In this document: piece after piece, positions 1 to 9,711 of the stretch
How the letters are laid out: each line of letters opens with the position of its first letter
Numbering within the stretch: position 1 is the stretch's first letter
Assembly: GCA_030694365.1 (NCBI GenBank)
Contig: JAUXYM010000082.1
Coordinates: 1-64,000 of the forward strand
Source of the DNA: Nevskia sp.
GTDB taxonomy: Bacteria > Pseudomonadota > Gammaproteobacteria > Nevskiales > Nevskiaceae
Reading direction: 5' to 3'
Length of the DNA stretch: 64,000 nucleotides
The notes under the pieces: generated by a model
The model's database searches: none
What the model was told of the DNA's origin: nothing
Seen by the model: the letters and a program-made list of their open reading frames with translations, nothing else
Position numbers and translations under genes: made by a program

Positions 1-11
1 TGCGGTGCTTT

Positions 12-67
12 CCGCTATCTCCCCTCTTCGGCTTTTCTCGGCGTCCTCGGCGTTCTCTGCGTGAGAC
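12..67. repeat. Partial hairpin repeat, family A (right arm)
   Basis: The arm at about 34-65 (TTCTCGGCGTCCTCGGCG followed by TTCTCTGCGTGAGA) matches the right arms of the complete inverted repeats at 2086-2184 and 39441-39558. The left arm would lie upstream of the window edge, so only half of the element is visible. It sits about 50 bp upstream of hemF. No coding sequence is supported here. Confidence 0.6.
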
Positions 68-112
68 AAGCCGTTGATGTTCCAGTACGCGTCACCGCTC
101 TAAACTGCGCGC

Positions 113-1036
113 ATGAATACCAACGAAGCCCCGCGTCCCGCCGACGTCGAAGCCTTTCTCCGTGGCCTGCAGAACCGCATCTGCGCCGAAGTCGAGCGCA
201 TCGACGGCCAGGCAAAGTTCCTCCACGACGCCTGGCAACGCGACGAGGGCGGCGGCGGCGAAACCCGAGTGCTGAGCGAAGGCGCGGTGTTCGAGCGCAC
301 CGGAGTCAATTTCTCCGATATTCGCGGCACCAAGCTGCCGCCAGCAGCGACGGCGGCGAGACCGGAACTGGTCGGCCGCGGCTTCCGGGCGATGGGCGTG
401 TCACTGGTCTTCCATCCGCGCAATCCCTACGCACCGACCACCCACGCCAATGTCCGCTTCCTGATCGCAGAGAAAGAAGGCGAGGAAGCGGTCTGGTGGT
501 TCGGCGGCGGCTTCGACCTGACCCCGTATTACGGTTTCACCGAAGACGCCGTGTACTGGCATCAGGTGGCGAAGGACGCCTGCACGCCGTTCGGGCCGGA
601 GGTCTATCCGCAGCTGAAAGCCCAGTGCGACGACTACTTCTTCATCAAGCATCGCAACGAAGCACGCGGCATCGGCGGCCTGTTCTATGACGACTGGACG
701 GTCGGCGGCTTCGAGGCCAGCTTCGCGCTGATGCAGAGCGTCGGCGATCACTTCATCAAGGCCTACATGCCGATCGTCGAGCGCCGCCACCCGATGCTGT
801 ACACGCAGCGCGAACGCGACTGGCAACTCTACCGGCGCGGCCGCTATGTCGAGTTCAACCTGGTCTGGGATCGCGGCACCTCGTTCGGCCTGCAGAGCAA
901 GGGCCGCATCGAATCGATCCTGATGTCGATGCCGCCGCTGGTCGCCTGGCATTACAACCATCAGCCGGAACCGGGCAGCCCGGAAGCCACGTTCCTCAGC
1001 GACTATCTGCCGGTGCGCGATTGGCTGAACCTATGA
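113..1036 (+). CDS. hemF: Oxygen-dependent coproporphyrinogen III oxidase
   Basis: HemF performs the aerobic oxidative decarboxylation of coproporphyrinogen III to protoporphyrinogen IX in cytoplasmic haem synthesis. The 307-residue product has the usual family length (about 300). It shows the family hallmarks: VNFSDIRG near residue 65, [16 protein letters not shown] at 101-116 with conserved His, [10 protein letters not shown] at 131-140, and a C-terminal region with [14 protein letters not shown] and SMPPLVAW. The ATG at 113 precedes the conserved N-terminus directly; the upstream in-frame sequence is repeat DNA. It is followed by oxyR on the same strand. Pairing of a haem enzyme with a peroxide sensor may be coincidental. 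Identification is secure. Confidence 0.97.
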   Translation: MNTNEAPRPADVEAFLRGLQNRICAEVERIDGQAKFLHDAWQRDEGGGGETRVLSEGAVFERTGVNFSDIRGTKLPPAATAARPELVGRGFRAMGVSLVFHPRNPYAPTTHANVRFLIAEKEGEEAVWWFGGGFDLTPYYGFTEDAVYWHQVAKDACTPFGPEVYPQLKAQCDDYFFIKHRNEARGIGGLFYDDWTVGGFEASFALMQSVGDHFIKAYMPIVERRHPMLYTQRERDWQLYRRGRYVEFNLVWDRGTSFGLQSKGRIESILMSMPPLVAWHYNHQPEPGSPEATFLSDYLPVRDWLNL

Positions 1037-1129
1037 CTGAACGTGTCGCGATAGCGAAGGTCTAGAATCGGGTCGCCGGGCAGGCATCTGAGGAGACGCT
1101 TGCAGGCATCACCCAATGAAGGTCAACCC

Positions 1130-2068
1130 ATGACGCTGACCGAACTTCGCTATCTGGTGAACCTCGACAAGGAGCGCCATTTCTCGCGCGCCGCCGAGCG
1201 TTCCTTCGTGTCGCAGCCGACACTTTCCGTGGCCTTGAAGAAGCTCGAAGACGAGCTCGGTGTAACCCTGTTCGAGCGGATTCGCGGCGAAGCCAAGCCG
1301 ACGCCGGTCGGCGCGCGGATCATCGAGCAGGCTCGCCTGGTGCTCGCCGAAGCGCGGCGAGTCGAAGACATTGCCCGCGAAGGCAAGGACGAGCTGGTCG
1401 GCTCACTCAGGCTCGGGGCGATCTACACCGTCGGCCCCTACGTGCTGCCATCGCTGGTGCCGCTGATGCGCGAAACCGCGCCCTTGATGCCGCTGATGAT
1501 CGAGGAGAACTTCACCGGCGTGCTGCTCGAACAGCTGCGCGACAACGAGCTCGACGTCGCGCTGCTGGCGCTGCCGATCGACTTGCAGGGCCTGTCCGCA
1601 TGGCCGATCTACGACGAGGATTTCGTGGTCATGCTGCCGCCGGCGCATCGCTGGGCGGCGCTGACCAGCATCCCGGCGAAGAAGCTCGCCGAGGAACATC
1701 TGCTGCTGCTCGGGCCCGGCCACTGTTTCCGCGAGCAGGTGATCGCCGCCTGCCCGAAGTGCGTCGACGCCGAAGGCGACGGGCCGCGGCCGGTCACCGG
1801 CTCGTCGATCGAAACCATTCGCTACATGGTCGGCTCGGGCCTGGGCGTGACGGTGATGCCGAACGCCGCGATCGCCAACCGACCGGCCGAGCCGAACCCC
1901 TTGCCAACCGTACCGTTCGCGGCACCGGCACCGACGCGGCGAGTCGGCATGGTCTGGCGGCGCAGCTTCCCGCGCCTGGCAGCGATCCGCGCCTTGCACG
2001 CCGGCCTCCTCGCCTGTGGCGTGCGCGGCGTGCGCCTGCTGCCGGACGCCGAGCCGCAGCATCCCTGA
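1130..2068 (+). CDS. oxyR: LysR-type peroxide sensor OxyR
   Basis: This is a LysR-type transcriptional activator of the peroxide response, 312 residues from the ATG at 1130, which has AAGG about 10 bp upstream; the TTG at 1100 has no such support. The N-terminal winged helix-turn-helix spans about residues 1-60 (FSRAAERSFVSQPTLSVALK), followed by the substrate-type domain. Two cysteines in GHCFREQVIAAC fall at residues 199 and 208, exactly the numbering of the redox-active pair of E. coli OxyR, so a disulfide switch is expected. The SIETIRYMVGSGLGVTVMP stretch is typical of the family. The 3' end is followed by repeat family A. Target genes cannot be told from the window. Confidence 0.93.
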   Translation: MTLTELRYLVNLDKERHFSRAAERSFVSQPTLSVALKKLEDELGVTLFERIRGEAKPTPVGARIIEQARLVLAEARRVEDIAREGKDELVGSLRLGAIYTVGPYVLPSLVPLMRETAPLMPLMIEENFTGVLLEQLRDNELDVALLALPIDLQGLSAWPIYDEDFVVMLPPAHRWAALTSIPAKKLAEEHLLLLGPGHCFREQVIAACPKCVDAEGDGPRPVTGSSIETIRYMVGSGLGVTVMPNAAIANRPAEPNPLPTVPFAAPAPTRRVGMVWRRSFPRLAAIRALHAGLLACGVRGVRLLPDAEPQHP

Positions 2069-2085
2069 GACGCTAACCGCGATTG

Positions 2086-2184
2086 CTCACGCGGAGAACG
2101 CAAAGAACGCGGAGAGAAGCGAAAGAGAGAAAAATCAACTCGCTTGAAAGCTGTTCTCTGCGTCCTCCGCGTTCTCTGCGTGAG
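2086..2184. repeat. Intergenic inverted repeat, family A
   Basis: The left arm (2086-2116, CTCACGCGGAGAACGC and onward) and right arm (2152-2184, ending GTTCTCTGCGTGAG) are near-perfect reverse complements around a purine-rich loop of about 35 bp. Each arm carries internal sub-repeats of a 10-mer like AGAACGC. It fills the gap between oxyR and the EI24 gene. Similar 'ctctgcgttctctgcgtgag' repeats recur in many bacterial genomes; their function is not established. Confidence 0.8.
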
Positions 2185-2216
2185 GATGCTTTCCCGGCCA
2201 TCCCGAAACCACCGCC

Positions 2217-2942
2217 ATGCTCAACGCCCTGATCGAAGCGACTCGCAGCCAATTCCAGGGCCGCATGCTCGGCCTGGTGCTGTGGCCGCTGCTCGGTTCG
2301 TTGCTGCTGTGGACGCTGCTGCTGATCGTGTTCTGGTCGCAGGGCATGAGCGCCCTGCGGACGCTGACCGAGTACCAGCCGGTCGACGCCTTCCTGAGCG
2401 AATGGGGCCTGTCCTGGCTGGTCGGCGCGCTGACCCTGATCGTCAGCTTCTTCTTCCTGCCGACCCTGGTCGCGGCGACCGCGATCTTCATCACCTCGGT
2501 ATTCGCGATGCCGCTGATGGTTGATCACATCGCCGCCCGCGACTATCCGCAGCTGACGCGGGCCAAGGGCGGCACCACCAGCGGCAGCATCCTGAACAGC
2601 CTCGGCGCGCTGCTGGTCTATCTGCTGCTGTGGATTCTGGTGCTGCCGCTGTGGCTGATCCTGCCGTTCGCGTTCGTGATTCCGGTGGCGCTGGCCGGCT
2701 ATCTCAACGACCGCGTGTTCCGCTATGACGCGCTCGCCGAACATGCGACCCGCGAGGAGTACCGGGAAATTCTTCGTCGCCATGGTTCACCGCTGTTCGG
2801 CCTCGGCGTGGTCGCGGCACTCGTCCAGCTGATTCCCTTCGTCAACCTGATCTCGCCGGTCTACTCCGGCCTGAGCTTCATCCACTTCGCGCTCGCCGAA
2901 CTGCAGAAGATGCGCGGGGAAGCAGTGGTCCGTGGTCAGTGA
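2217..2942 (+). CDS. EI24 domain-containing (CysZ-like) membrane protein
   Basis: A 241-residue polytopic membrane protein. Hydrophobic segments lie at about residues 20-45, 65-105, 125-160 and 190-220. The sequence pattern (ARDYPQLTRAKGG, the LPLWLILPFAFVIPVALAGYLNDR segment, and YDALAEHATREEY near residues 170-190) fits the EI24/CysZ-like superfamily, which includes a sulfate permease in enterobacteria. Sulfate transport is not demonstrated here; the next gene encodes a TauE/SafE-type exporter, a family also linked to sulfur compounds, but it is on the opposite strand. The last seven residues (EAVVRGQ) and the stop codon are encoded by repeat family B, so the native C-terminus may have been replaced. 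Confidence 0.8.
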   Translation: MLNALIEATRSQFQGRMLGLVLWPLLGSLLLWTLLLIVFWSQGMSALRTLTEYQPVDAFLSEWGLSWLVGALTLIVSFFFLPTLVAATAIFITSVFAMPLMVDHIAARDYPQLTRAKGGTTSGSILNSLGALLVYLLLWILVLPLWLILPFAFVIPVALAGYLNDRVFRYDALAEHATREEYREILRRHGSPLFGLGVVAALVQLIPFVNLISPVYSGLSFIHFALAELQKMRGEAVVRGQ

Positions 2943-3025
2943 CTAGTGGTCAGAAAAAGCAAAGCACCAACCTGCTTCGCTTTTGATTCTCTGGCCACTG
3001 GCCACTAGCCACGGACCACTGCTTC
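2919..3025. repeat. Inverted repeat, family B, between convergent genes
   Basis: Left arm 2919-2953 (GAAGCAGTGGTCCGTGGTCAG...) and right arm 2991-3025 (...CCACGGACCACTGCTTC) pair almost fully around a 37-bp loop. Arms are built from GTGGTCAGTG/CTAGTGG units. The left arm runs into the 3' end of the EI24 gene and the right arm touches the stop codon of the convergent TauE gene. A transcript from either side would fold into a long hairpin, so it could act as a bidirectional transcription barrier (inference). Confidence 0.85.
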
Positions 3026-3812
3026 ACCCAAGCAACATCCGCGCGCTGATGCCGATCAGAAAGATCGCGAACGCCCGCTTGAGCAGCTTTGGCGACAGAC
3101 CATGCGCCAGCCGCGCCCCGAGCGGTGCGGTGAACACGCTCATCACCGCGATGCCGGCAAACGCGGCCATATCGACATAGCCGAGGCTCCACGGTGCACG
3201 GCCCGGGACGCCGAGGCCGTTGATCGCGAAGCCGACCGCGCCGGCCCAGGCGATCGGGATGCCGCAGGCCGCCGAGGTGCCGACGGCGCGACGCATGTCG
3301 ATGTTGCAAGCGTTCAGGTAAGGCACGGTCAGCGAACCGCCGCCGATGCCGATCAGGGCCGACAGGCCGCCGATAAAAGTGCCGACGATGCCGAGGCCGA
3401 GCGCACCCGGCGTGCTGCGCGTCGCTTTCGGCGTGGCGTCGATCAGCATCTGGATCGCGATCAGCAGCGCGCCGATGCCGACGCAGCGCTTCAGCACCTC
3501 GCTGCTGACCAGGTGCGCCACCGTGGCACCGATCAGGCTGCCGACGACGATGCCCGGTGCCAGCTTCCAGAACACCGGCCAGATCACGCCGCCGCGGGCG
3601 TGATGGGCGCGGGTCGAGGAAATGCCGGTCAGGCCGATCACCGCCAGCGAGGTGCCGATCGCCGAGTGCATCACCACGTCGGGAGAGGTGCCGAGGCCGG
3701 GCAGGATGAAGGCCAGCGCCGGCACCACGATCAGACCGCCGCCGACGCCGAACAGGCCGGCCAGCACGCCTGCAGCGGCACCGGTCAGCAGGAATACCAG
3801 CAGGGTTTCCAT
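3024..3812 (-). CDS. TauE/SafE family sulfite/organosulfonate exporter-like permease
   Basis: A 262-residue integral membrane protein of the TauE/SafE family, whose members move sulfite, sulfoacetate or other small anions. Two family-typical glycine-rich repeats are visible: GLFGVGGGLIVVPAL at about residues 20-35 and IGIGGGSLTVPYL at about 155-170, each preceding a hydrophobic segment. About eight membrane segments fit the length. The start is the ATG at 3812. The 17-bp gap to the divergent slt ORF region leaves a short shared promoter area. Substrate is unknown; no sulfur metabolic gene lies beside it apart from the convergent CysZ-like protein. Confidence 0.9.
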   Translation of the reverse strand: METLLVFLLTGAAAGVLAGLFGVGGGLIVVPALAFILPGLGTSPDVVMHSAIGTSLAVIGLTGISSTRAHHARGGVIWPVFWKLAPGIVVGSLIGATVAHLVSSEVLKRCVGIGALLIAIQMLIDATPKATRSTPGALGLGIVGTFIGGLSALIGIGGGSLTVPYLNACNIDMRRAVGTSAACGIPIAWAGAVGFAINGLGVPGRAPWSLGYVDMAAFAGIAVMSVFTAPLGARLAHGLSPKLLKRAFAIFLIGISARMLLG

Positions 3813-3886
3813 CGGCTAGGGCCTTACAATTGCGCGGGCCGCAAAGGCTACACGAACCCGTCAGGCAATCTGAGGGTCAGAGTTCC

Positions 3887-5887
3887 ATGATGACCCTACG
3901 TTCGACCCTGTCTCCCCTCTCGCTGGCCCTGGCATTTGCAGGCCTTTTCGCGCTGTCGGCCACCGCCGAAGACGATTCCCTGGCCATTGCGCGCAGTGAA
4001 TTCACGAGTGCTTTCACCGCCGCCGAAGCTGGTTCCTTCAATGGCGAAGACAGCGATCGCCTGCGCGCCTATCCGCTCTATTCCTATCTCACGGCTGCGC
4101 GACTGAAGGCGCGGCTGGCCCAAGTCCAGGCTCTGGCCAAGCCCGAGGACGATCGCGGTGCCGATGACGCGGTCGCCGCCTTCATCGCGGCCCAGGGCGG
4201 GACCTTGGCCGCCAACGATCTGCGCCGCGCCTGGCTGAGCAGCCTGGCGGCGCGCAAGCGCTGGGATCGCTATCTCGCAGCCCTGCCAGCCCCGTTGGCG
4301 ACCAGCGACACCAGCTTCCGCTGCCAGCAGTTCGCGGCGCGCATCGCGCTGAACCAGACCGCCGGTCTGGCGCCATTGGTAATCCAGCAATGGCAGGCGG
4401 CGAACCAATCGCTGCCGGCCTGCGATGCCGCATTCACCTGGGCCCGTGAGCAGAACCTGCTGACCCCGGCGCTGATCGAGGCGCGGGCGCGGCTGGTGGC
4501 CGGCAATGGTTTCAGCGCGCTGGCGAAAACCATCGCCGCACCGCTGGCGGCGGCAACCAGCGCACCGATCAGGCAATGGGCGGCGCTGATCGAACAGCCG
4601 CAGCGCGAACTCGATGCACTGATCGCCGATCCGTCACGGCCGGTGGAAGCGGTCGCGCTGCAGGACGGCTGGCAGCGCCTGGCCCGCAAGGACCCGGACG
4701 CTGCTGCCGCCCGCTACGCCGCGCTGCGCCAGTCACGCGCGCTTGACGACACTGCTGCCAGCCCGTTCGCCCGCGCGCTGGCACTCGGCATGGCCTGGAG
4801 TCGCAAGCCGGAAACGCTGGGCTACTTCGCGCAGGTGCTGCCGGCCGACAACGACAGCCTGTCCACCGAATGGTGGGCGCGTGCGGCGCTGTGGGCCGGC
4901 GACTGGCCGCAGGCGGCGAAAGCCATCGCGGCGATGTCCGACAGCCAGCGCAACGAACAGCGCTGGCGTTACTGGGCAGCACGGGCTGCCGCTGCCGGCG
5001 GCGATCCGGCAGCGAACGATCTGCTCGCCGCGCTGGCGCAGGAAGACGGCTGGTATCCGGCGCTCGCCGCCGCGCAGTCCGGCATCGCCTACGCACCGCA
5101 TCCGCAGACCCTGGCGGCCGATCCGGCGATGGTCGCGAAACTCGACAGCCAGGCCGGCTTCATCCGCGCTCGCGAGCTGTTCCTGTCGTCGCTGCGCAAT
5201 CAGGCGGCCGCCGAGTTCTGGGCGGCATTCGAGCCGCTCGATGAAACCGCGCGCTTCCAGGCCATCCACCTGGCGATGGGCTGGGGCTGGTACGAGCAGG
5301 GGGTGGCGGCCGCCAGCCGGATGAAGCTGTTCACCGATTACGCGCTGCTCTATCCGCGGCCCTATGAATCCCCGGTCAAGACGGGCGCGGCGCTGTCCGG
5401 TCTGCCGGACAACCTGATCTACGGCGTGCTGCGCCAGGAAAGCCTGTATCGGACCGATGCGGTATCGAGCGCCAACGCCTACGGCCTGCTGCAGATGCTG
5501 CCGGAAACCGCGACCCGCACCGCGCGCAAGTGGCAGCGTCCGCTGCCGACGCGCGCGACGCTGTTCGATCCCGAGGTCAACGTGCCGCTTGGGGCGGCGC
5601 ATCTGCGCGATCTGGTCGACCGCTTCACTGGCCAGCTGCCGGTGGCGATCGCCGGCTACAACGCCGGCCCGAACGCGGCGGCGCGCTGGCTGCCGGCGAC
5701 GCCGATGTCGGCGGACGTCTGGATCGAGAACATTCCTTACAACGAAACCCGTACCTACGTGCAGCGCGTGCTCTGGCATTCGATGGTGTTCGGCTGGTGC
5801 CAGCAGGGCAAGCCGCAACCGCTGTCGACCTGGCTGAAGCCAGTGGCGCTGGCACCGGTGCCGGCAGGCCTCGAAGAGATCCCATGA
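3887..5887 (+). CDS. slt: Soluble lytic murein transglycosylase
   Basis: A periplasmic enzyme cleaving the MurNAc-GlcNAc bond of peptidoglycan with 1,6-anhydro product formation. The ATG at 3887 (GAGG about 12 bp upstream) opens a typical signal peptide, with cleavage likely after ALSATA near residue 27; in-frame starts further upstream lack a signal. The mature protein has a long Ala-rich helical superhelix (about residues 30-480), then a family 1 SLT catalytic domain from about 500: [20 protein letters not shown] with the catalytic Glu at about residue 518, then [10 protein letters not shown] and AIAGYNAGP. Total 666 residues, close to E. coli Slt70. Its stop overlaps the cca start (ATGA). 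Confidence 0.95.
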   Translation: MMTLRSTLSPLSLALAFAGLFALSATAEDDSLAIARSEFTSAFTAAEAGSFNGEDSDRLRAYPLYSYLTAARLKARLAQVQALAKPEDDRGADDAVAAFIAAQGGTLAANDLRRAWLSSLAARKRWDRYLAALPAPLATSDTSFRCQQFAARIALNQTAGLAPLVIQQWQAANQSLPACDAAFTWAREQNLLTPALIEARARLVAGNGFSALAKTIAAPLAAATSAPIRQWAALIEQPQRELDALIADPSRPVEAVALQDGWQRLARKDPDAAAARYAALRQSRALDDTAASPFARALALGMAWSRKPETLGYFAQVLPADNDSLSTEWWARAALWAGDWPQAAKAIAAMSDSQRNEQRWRYWAARAAAAGGDPAANDLLAALAQEDGWYPALAAAQSGIAYAPHPQTLAADPAMVAKLDSQAGFIRARELFLSSLRNQAAAEFWAAFEPLDETARFQAIHLAMGWGWYEQGVAAASRMKLFTDYALLYPRPYESPVKTGAALSGLPDNLIYGVLRQESLYRTDAVSSANAYGLLQMLPETATRTARKWQRPLPTRATLFDPEVNVPLGAAHLRDLVDRFTGQLPVAIAGYNAGPNAAARWLPATPMSADVWIENIPYNETRTYVQRVLWHSMVFGWCQQGKPQPLSTWLKPVALAPVPAGLEEIP

Positions 5888-7116
5888 TGCGGCGCTATCT
5901 GGTCGGCGGCGCGGTGCGCGACCGGTTGCTGAAGCGCCCAGTCACCGAGCGCGACTGGGTGGTCACCGGGGCAACGCCGGAGGAGATGATCGCGCTCGGC
6001 TACCGGCCGGTCGGCAAGGATTTCCCGGTGTTCCTGCATCCCGAAACCCAGGAAGAGCACGCGCTGGCGCGCACCGAGCGCAAGAACGGCCGCGGCTATC
6101 ACGGCTTCACCATCCACACCGATCCCGGCGTAACGCTGGAAGACGATCTGATCCGCCGCGATCTCACCGTCAATGCGATGGCCGAGGACGACGACGGCAA
6201 GCTGATCGATCCCCACGGCGGCCGCGCCGATCTCGAAGCCCGGCTGCTGCGCCATGTCTCGGCGGCATTCGCCGAAGACCCGGTGCGGGTGCTGCGCATC
6301 GCCCGCTTCCATTCCCGCTACGCCTATCTCGGTTTCACGATCGCCGAGGAGACGATGGCGCTGATGCGGCAGATGGTCGACAGCGGCGAAGTCGATCACC
6401 TGACTGCGGAACGGGTCTGGAAGGAAACCGAGCGGGCGCTGATGCAGCCGCAGCCGTCGGTCTACTTCACCAGCTTGCGCGAATGCGGCGCGCTGAAGCG
6501 CTTGATGCCGGAAGTCGATGCCCTGTTCGGCGTGCCGCAGCCGCCGAAGCATCACCCGGAGATCGACACCGGCGTGCACACGATGCTGACCATCGATCAC
6601 GCGGCAAGCATCGAGGCACCACTGACGGTACGTGTTGCCGCCCTCTGCCACGACTACGGCAAGGCACTGACGCCGGCTGAGTTGCTGCCCAGCCACTACG
6701 GCCACGAACAGAACGGCGTGCCGCTGGTCGAAGCGTTCTGCGTGCGGCTGCGGGTGCCGAACGATTGCCGCGAGCTGGCGTTGCAGGTTTGCCGCGAGCA
6801 TCTGCTGGTCCATCAGGCCCGCGAACTGACCCCCGGCACCTTGATGCAGTTGCTGGAACGGCTCGACGCGCTGCGCCGTCCTGCCCGCTTCGAGGAATTC
6901 CTGATCGCCTGCGACTGCGATGCCCGTGGCCGTACCGGGCTTGCGAATCGCGACTATCCGCAGCCGAACTATCTGCGCGCGGCGCTGCGGCGCATCGCGC
7001 TGGTGGCGCCGGCCTCGGTCACTGCCGATGGCTTCGTCGGCGCGGCCATCGGCCTGGAACTGCGTAATCGCAGGCTCAAGATGCTGAAGGAACTTCGCGA
7101 GACACCGGCGGCCTGA
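5884..7116 (+). CDS. cca: Multifunctional CCA tRNA nucleotidyltransferase
   Basis: This adds or repairs the 3'-CCA of tRNAs and, in gammaproteobacteria, carries phosphohydrolase activities through a C-terminal HD domain. The start at 5884 overlaps the slt stop codon (ATGA), which suggests translational coupling; a second ATG follows at 5887. The 410-residue protein opens with the nucleotidyltransferase motif [12 protein letters not shown] and ERDWVVTG, then [15 protein letters not shown] and [12 protein letters not shown]. The HD motif (CHDYGK) is at about residues 255-260. Length matches E. coli Cca (412). Identification is secure. Confidence 0.97.
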   Translation: MMRRYLVGGAVRDRLLKRPVTERDWVVTGATPEEMIALGYRPVGKDFPVFLHPETQEEHALARTERKNGRGYHGFTIHTDPGVTLEDDLIRRDLTVNAMAEDDDGKLIDPHGGRADLEARLLRHVSAAFAEDPVRVLRIARFHSRYAYLGFTIAEETMALMRQMVDSGEVDHLTAERVWKETERALMQPQPSVYFTSLRECGALKRLMPEVDALFGVPQPPKHHPEIDTGVHTMLTIDHAASIEAPLTVRVAALCHDYGKALTPAELLPSHYGHEQNGVPLVEAFCVRLRVPNDCRELALQVCREHLLVHQARELTPGTLMQLLERLDALRRPARFEEFLIACDCDARGRTGLANRDYPQPNYLRAALRRIALVAPASVTADGFVGAAIGLELRNRRLKMLKELRETPAA

Positions 7117-7238
7117 ATCTTGAGCGGGGCCGATCGCTGATCGGTTCCAACCATTTCGTCTCCGGCGTAGTCTGAGGACATCAGGCCGCGCATCGATCTA
7201 TCTCCGCGCAGCCGTCTCCATTTCACGAGGTCCATCCT

Positions 7239-9296
7239 TTGAATCGCATCCTTCTGATCGCGGCGGCTGCCGCACTGCTTTACGGCTGCGGCAAGTCCGC
7301 CGAAGCGCCGAAGACTGAGGCCGCCACGACCGCCTCCGCGCCGGTCTCCGGCATCGACCCGGCGACCATGGACAGCGCCGCCCGTGCCCAGGACGACACC
7401 TACCGGCACATGAACGGCAAGTGGCTGGACAGTTTCGAGATTCCGGCCGACAAGGCGCGCTACGGCGCGTTCACCAAGCTGGCCGATGACGCCGAGCAGC
7501 AGTTGCGCGAGCTGATCGAGGCCGCCGCCGCCAATGCAGAGGCGAAGCCGGGCACCGAGCCGCAGCAGATCGGCGATCTGTACAAGAGCTTCATGGACGA
7601 AGCCGGCGTTGAAGCCGAGGGCCTGAAAGCCGTCGACAGCAGCCTGGCGACGATCGATGGGCTAGCCGACAAGAGCGGCATCCCGGGCCTGATGGCCAGC
7701 CTGGCGATGATCGGCGTCGGTTCGCCGTTCGTGCCGTTCGTGCATCAGGACAACAAGGATTCGACCCAGTACATCGTCGATCTCTACCAGTACGGCCTCG
7801 GCCTGCCGGACCGTGACTACTACCTGAAGGACACCGACAAGTACCGCGAATCGCGCACCGGCTACCTGGCCCACATCGAAAAGATGCTGGCCTTGGCCGG
7901 TGACCAGGACGCCGCCAAAAAAGCCAAAGCGATCTTCGCGCTGGAAACCGCGCTGGCCAAGCTGCAGTGGGACAAGGTCGCCAATCGCGATCCGGTGAAA
8001 ACCTACAACAAGGTCGAGCTGGCGAAGTTCGTCACCCTGGCGCCGGGCTTCGACTTCAAGGCCTGGCTCACGTCCGCCGGCATGACCGGCAAGCTCGACT
8101 ATGTGATCGTCAGCCAGCCGACCTACATCACCGGCTTCGCCAAGCTGCTGCAGAGCCAGCCGCTCGATACCTGGAAGGCTTACTTCAAGTGGAAGCTGAT
8201 CGCCGAGTTCGCGCCCTATCTGCCGAAGGCCTTTGTCGACGAGAACTTCGCGTTCTACGGCACGGCGCTGCGCGGCATCCCCGAGAACCGGCCGCGCTGG
8301 AAGCGCGGCGTGGAACTGGTTGAAGGCTCGATCGGCGAATCGCTTGGCAAGCTCTATGTCGAAAAGCACTTCCCGCCGGCCAACAAGGCGCGCATGGAAG
8401 CCCTGGTCAAGAACCTGCTGGAAGCCTACAAGCAGTCGATCGACACGCTGGACTGGATGAGCCCCGAAACCAAGAAGGAAGCCCAGGCCAAGCTCGCCAA
8501 GTTCGCGCCGAAGATCGGTTATCCGAACAAGTGGAAGGATTATTCGAAGCTGTTGATCAGCGGCAAGGATCTGCTCGGCAATGTCGCCCGCGCCAATGCC
8601 TACCGCTACCAGTTCGACCTGGCCAAGCTCGGCACGCCGATCGATCGCGAGGAGTGGGGCATGACGCCGCAGACGGTCAACGCCTACTACAACCCGGAGA
8701 AGAACGAGATCGTCTTCCCGGCGGCGATCCTGCAGCCACCGTTCTTCAATGCCGCCGCTGACGATGCCGTGAACTACGGCGGCATCGGCGCGGTGATCGG
8801 CCACGAGATCAGCCACGGCTTCGATGACCAGGGCGCGCAGTACGACGGCGACGGCAATCTGCGCCAGTGGTTCAGCGCAGCCGACCTGAAGAACTTCAAG
8901 GCCAAGACCGCAGCGCTGGTCGCTCAGTACGCGGCTTTCGAGCCGGTCAAGGGCTATCACGTCAACGGCGAGCTGACCCTGGGCGAAAACGTCGCCGACA
9001 ACTCCGGCCTGACCATCGCCTACAAGGCCTACAAGATCAGCCTCGGCGACAAGCCGGCGCCGGAAATCGACGGCCTGAGCGGCGAGCAGCGCTTCTACCT
9101 CGGCTGGACCCAGGTCTGGCAAGGCAAGGACCGCGAAGCCGAAGCGATCCGCCGCCTGACCGTCGATCCGCATTCGCCGCCGTCGGTGCGCGGCAACGCC
9201 ACCCTGGTCAACCAGGCCGGTTTCTACGACGCCTTCAGCGTCAAGGAAGGCGACAAGATGTACGTCGCCCCGGAGAAGCGGGTCAGCATCTGGTAA
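7239..9296 (+). CDS. M13 (neprilysin/PepO-like) metallopeptidase lipoprotein
   Basis: A zinc endopeptidase of the M13 family, 685 residues. Translation starts at a TTG (7239) preceded by CACGAGG at 8-bp spacing. The N-terminus is a lipoprotein signal with lipobox LLYGC (Cys at residue 17), so the enzyme is probably anchored in the outer membrane, facing periplasm or cell surface. The M13 N-terminal domain (DTYRHMNGKWLDSFEIP) is followed by the catalytic core: NAYYNPEKNEIVFPAAILQP, the zinc site HEISH at about 522-526, and the third ligand in GENVADNSG at about 583. The C-terminal VRGNATLVNQAGFYDAF and final W are also typical. A strong terminator follows. Confidence 0.96.
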   Translation: MNRILLIAAAAALLYGCGKSAEAPKTEAATTASAPVSGIDPATMDSAARAQDDTYRHMNGKWLDSFEIPADKARYGAFTKLADDAEQQLRELIEAAAANAEAKPGTEPQQIGDLYKSFMDEAGVEAEGLKAVDSSLATIDGLADKSGIPGLMASLAMIGVGSPFVPFVHQDNKDSTQYIVDLYQYGLGLPDRDYYLKDTDKYRESRTGYLAHIEKMLALAGDQDAAKKAKAIFALETALAKLQWDKVANRDPVKTYNKVELAKFVTLAPGFDFKAWLTSAGMTGKLDYVIVSQPTYITGFAKLLQSQPLDTWKAYFKWKLIAEFAPYLPKAFVDENFAFYGTALRGIPENRPRWKRGVELVEGSIGESLGKLYVEKHFPPANKARMEALVKNLLEAYKQSIDTLDWMSPETKKEAQAKLAKFAPKIGYPNKWKDYSKLLISGKDLLGNVARANAYRYQFDLAKLGTPIDREEWGMTPQTVNAYYNPEKNEIVFPAAILQPPFFNAAADDAVNYGGIGAVIGHEISHGFDDQGAQYDGDGNLRQWFSAADLKNFKAKTAALVAQYAAFEPVKGYHVNGELTLGENVADNSGLTIAYKAYKISLGDKPAPEIDGLSGEQRFYLGWTQVWQGKDREAEAIRRLTVDPHSPPSVRGNATLVNQAGFYDAFSVKEGDKMYVAPEKRVSIW

Positions 9297-9325
9297 ACCG
9301 CTGCAGCAAGCTTCTGCGGTGAACG

Positions 9326-9352
9326 AAGGCCGGTGGCAACACCGGCCTTTTT
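9326..9352 (+). terminator. Rho-independent terminator of the M13 peptidase gene
   Basis: A perfect 10-bp stem (AAGGCCGGTG / CACCGGCCTT) with a GCAA tetraloop is followed by TTT, 30 bp after the stop codon. Confidence 0.9.
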
Positions 9353-9429
9353 CGTGGCCGCTTGCTTAAGGCATCGTTCGACGCCGATGATCGGGACCAG
9401 TCCGGCAACAGACCCTGGAGGAGCAGCCG

Positions 9430-9621
9430 ATGAACCACGTATCGCCGCAGGACTGGGCCGCGCTGGAGAGGATCGAACACGGTCAATGCGCGCTCGAAGC
9501 CGAAGCCGCACAGCGTCTGAGCCAGTGCGGCCTGATCGAAGCGAAAGCCGAGGATCGTTACACGCTGACGCCGCAAGGCTGGCATGCGCTGCGCCAGCAT
9601 CGGCGGCTGAATCCGGACTGA
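9430..9621 (+). CDS. Small hypothetical protein (winged-helix-like)
   Basis: A 63-residue cytoplasmic protein with a strong ribosome binding site (GGAGGAG about 8 bp before the ATG). The sequence contains two predicted helices (QDWAALERIEHG, EAEAAQRLSQCGLI) followed by a short beta-like segment ending YTLTPQGWHALRQH. This layout resembles the recognition and wing part of MarR/PadR-type winged helices, but too little is present to assign DNA binding. It lies in a short monocistronic unit after a terminator and is convergent with the Atl gene; a repeat of family B separates them. Function unknown. Confidence 0.65.
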   Translation: MNHVSPQDWAALERIEHGQCALEAEAAQRLSQCGLIEAKAEDRYTLTPQGWHALRQHRRLNPD

Positions 9622-9711
9622 GAAGCAGTGGCTAGTGGTCAGTGGCTAGTGGCTAGTTTTTTTCTGACCACTGACCACTAGCCACTGACCACTGCTTCTG
9701 GCCACTGCTTC
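9622..9711. repeat. Inverted repeat, family B, second copy
   Basis: Left arm 9622-9656 (GAAGCAGTGGCTAGTGGTCAG...) pairs with right arm 9664-9697 (...CCACTGACCACTGCTTC) around a T-rich loop of 7 bp; a further partial unit (TGGCCACTGCTTC) follows to 9711. As with the copy at 2919-3025 it occupies the gap between two convergent genes, here abutting both stop codons. Confidence 0.87.

Noticed and set aside
5530-5883. An N-terminal extension of the cca frame
   Set aside because: It is the +1 shadow of slt; the Cca fold begins at the ATG overlapping the slt stop.
7130-7160. A small dyad (CCGATC...GATCGG) after cca as a terminator
   Set aside because: Only a 6-bp stem and no T tract.
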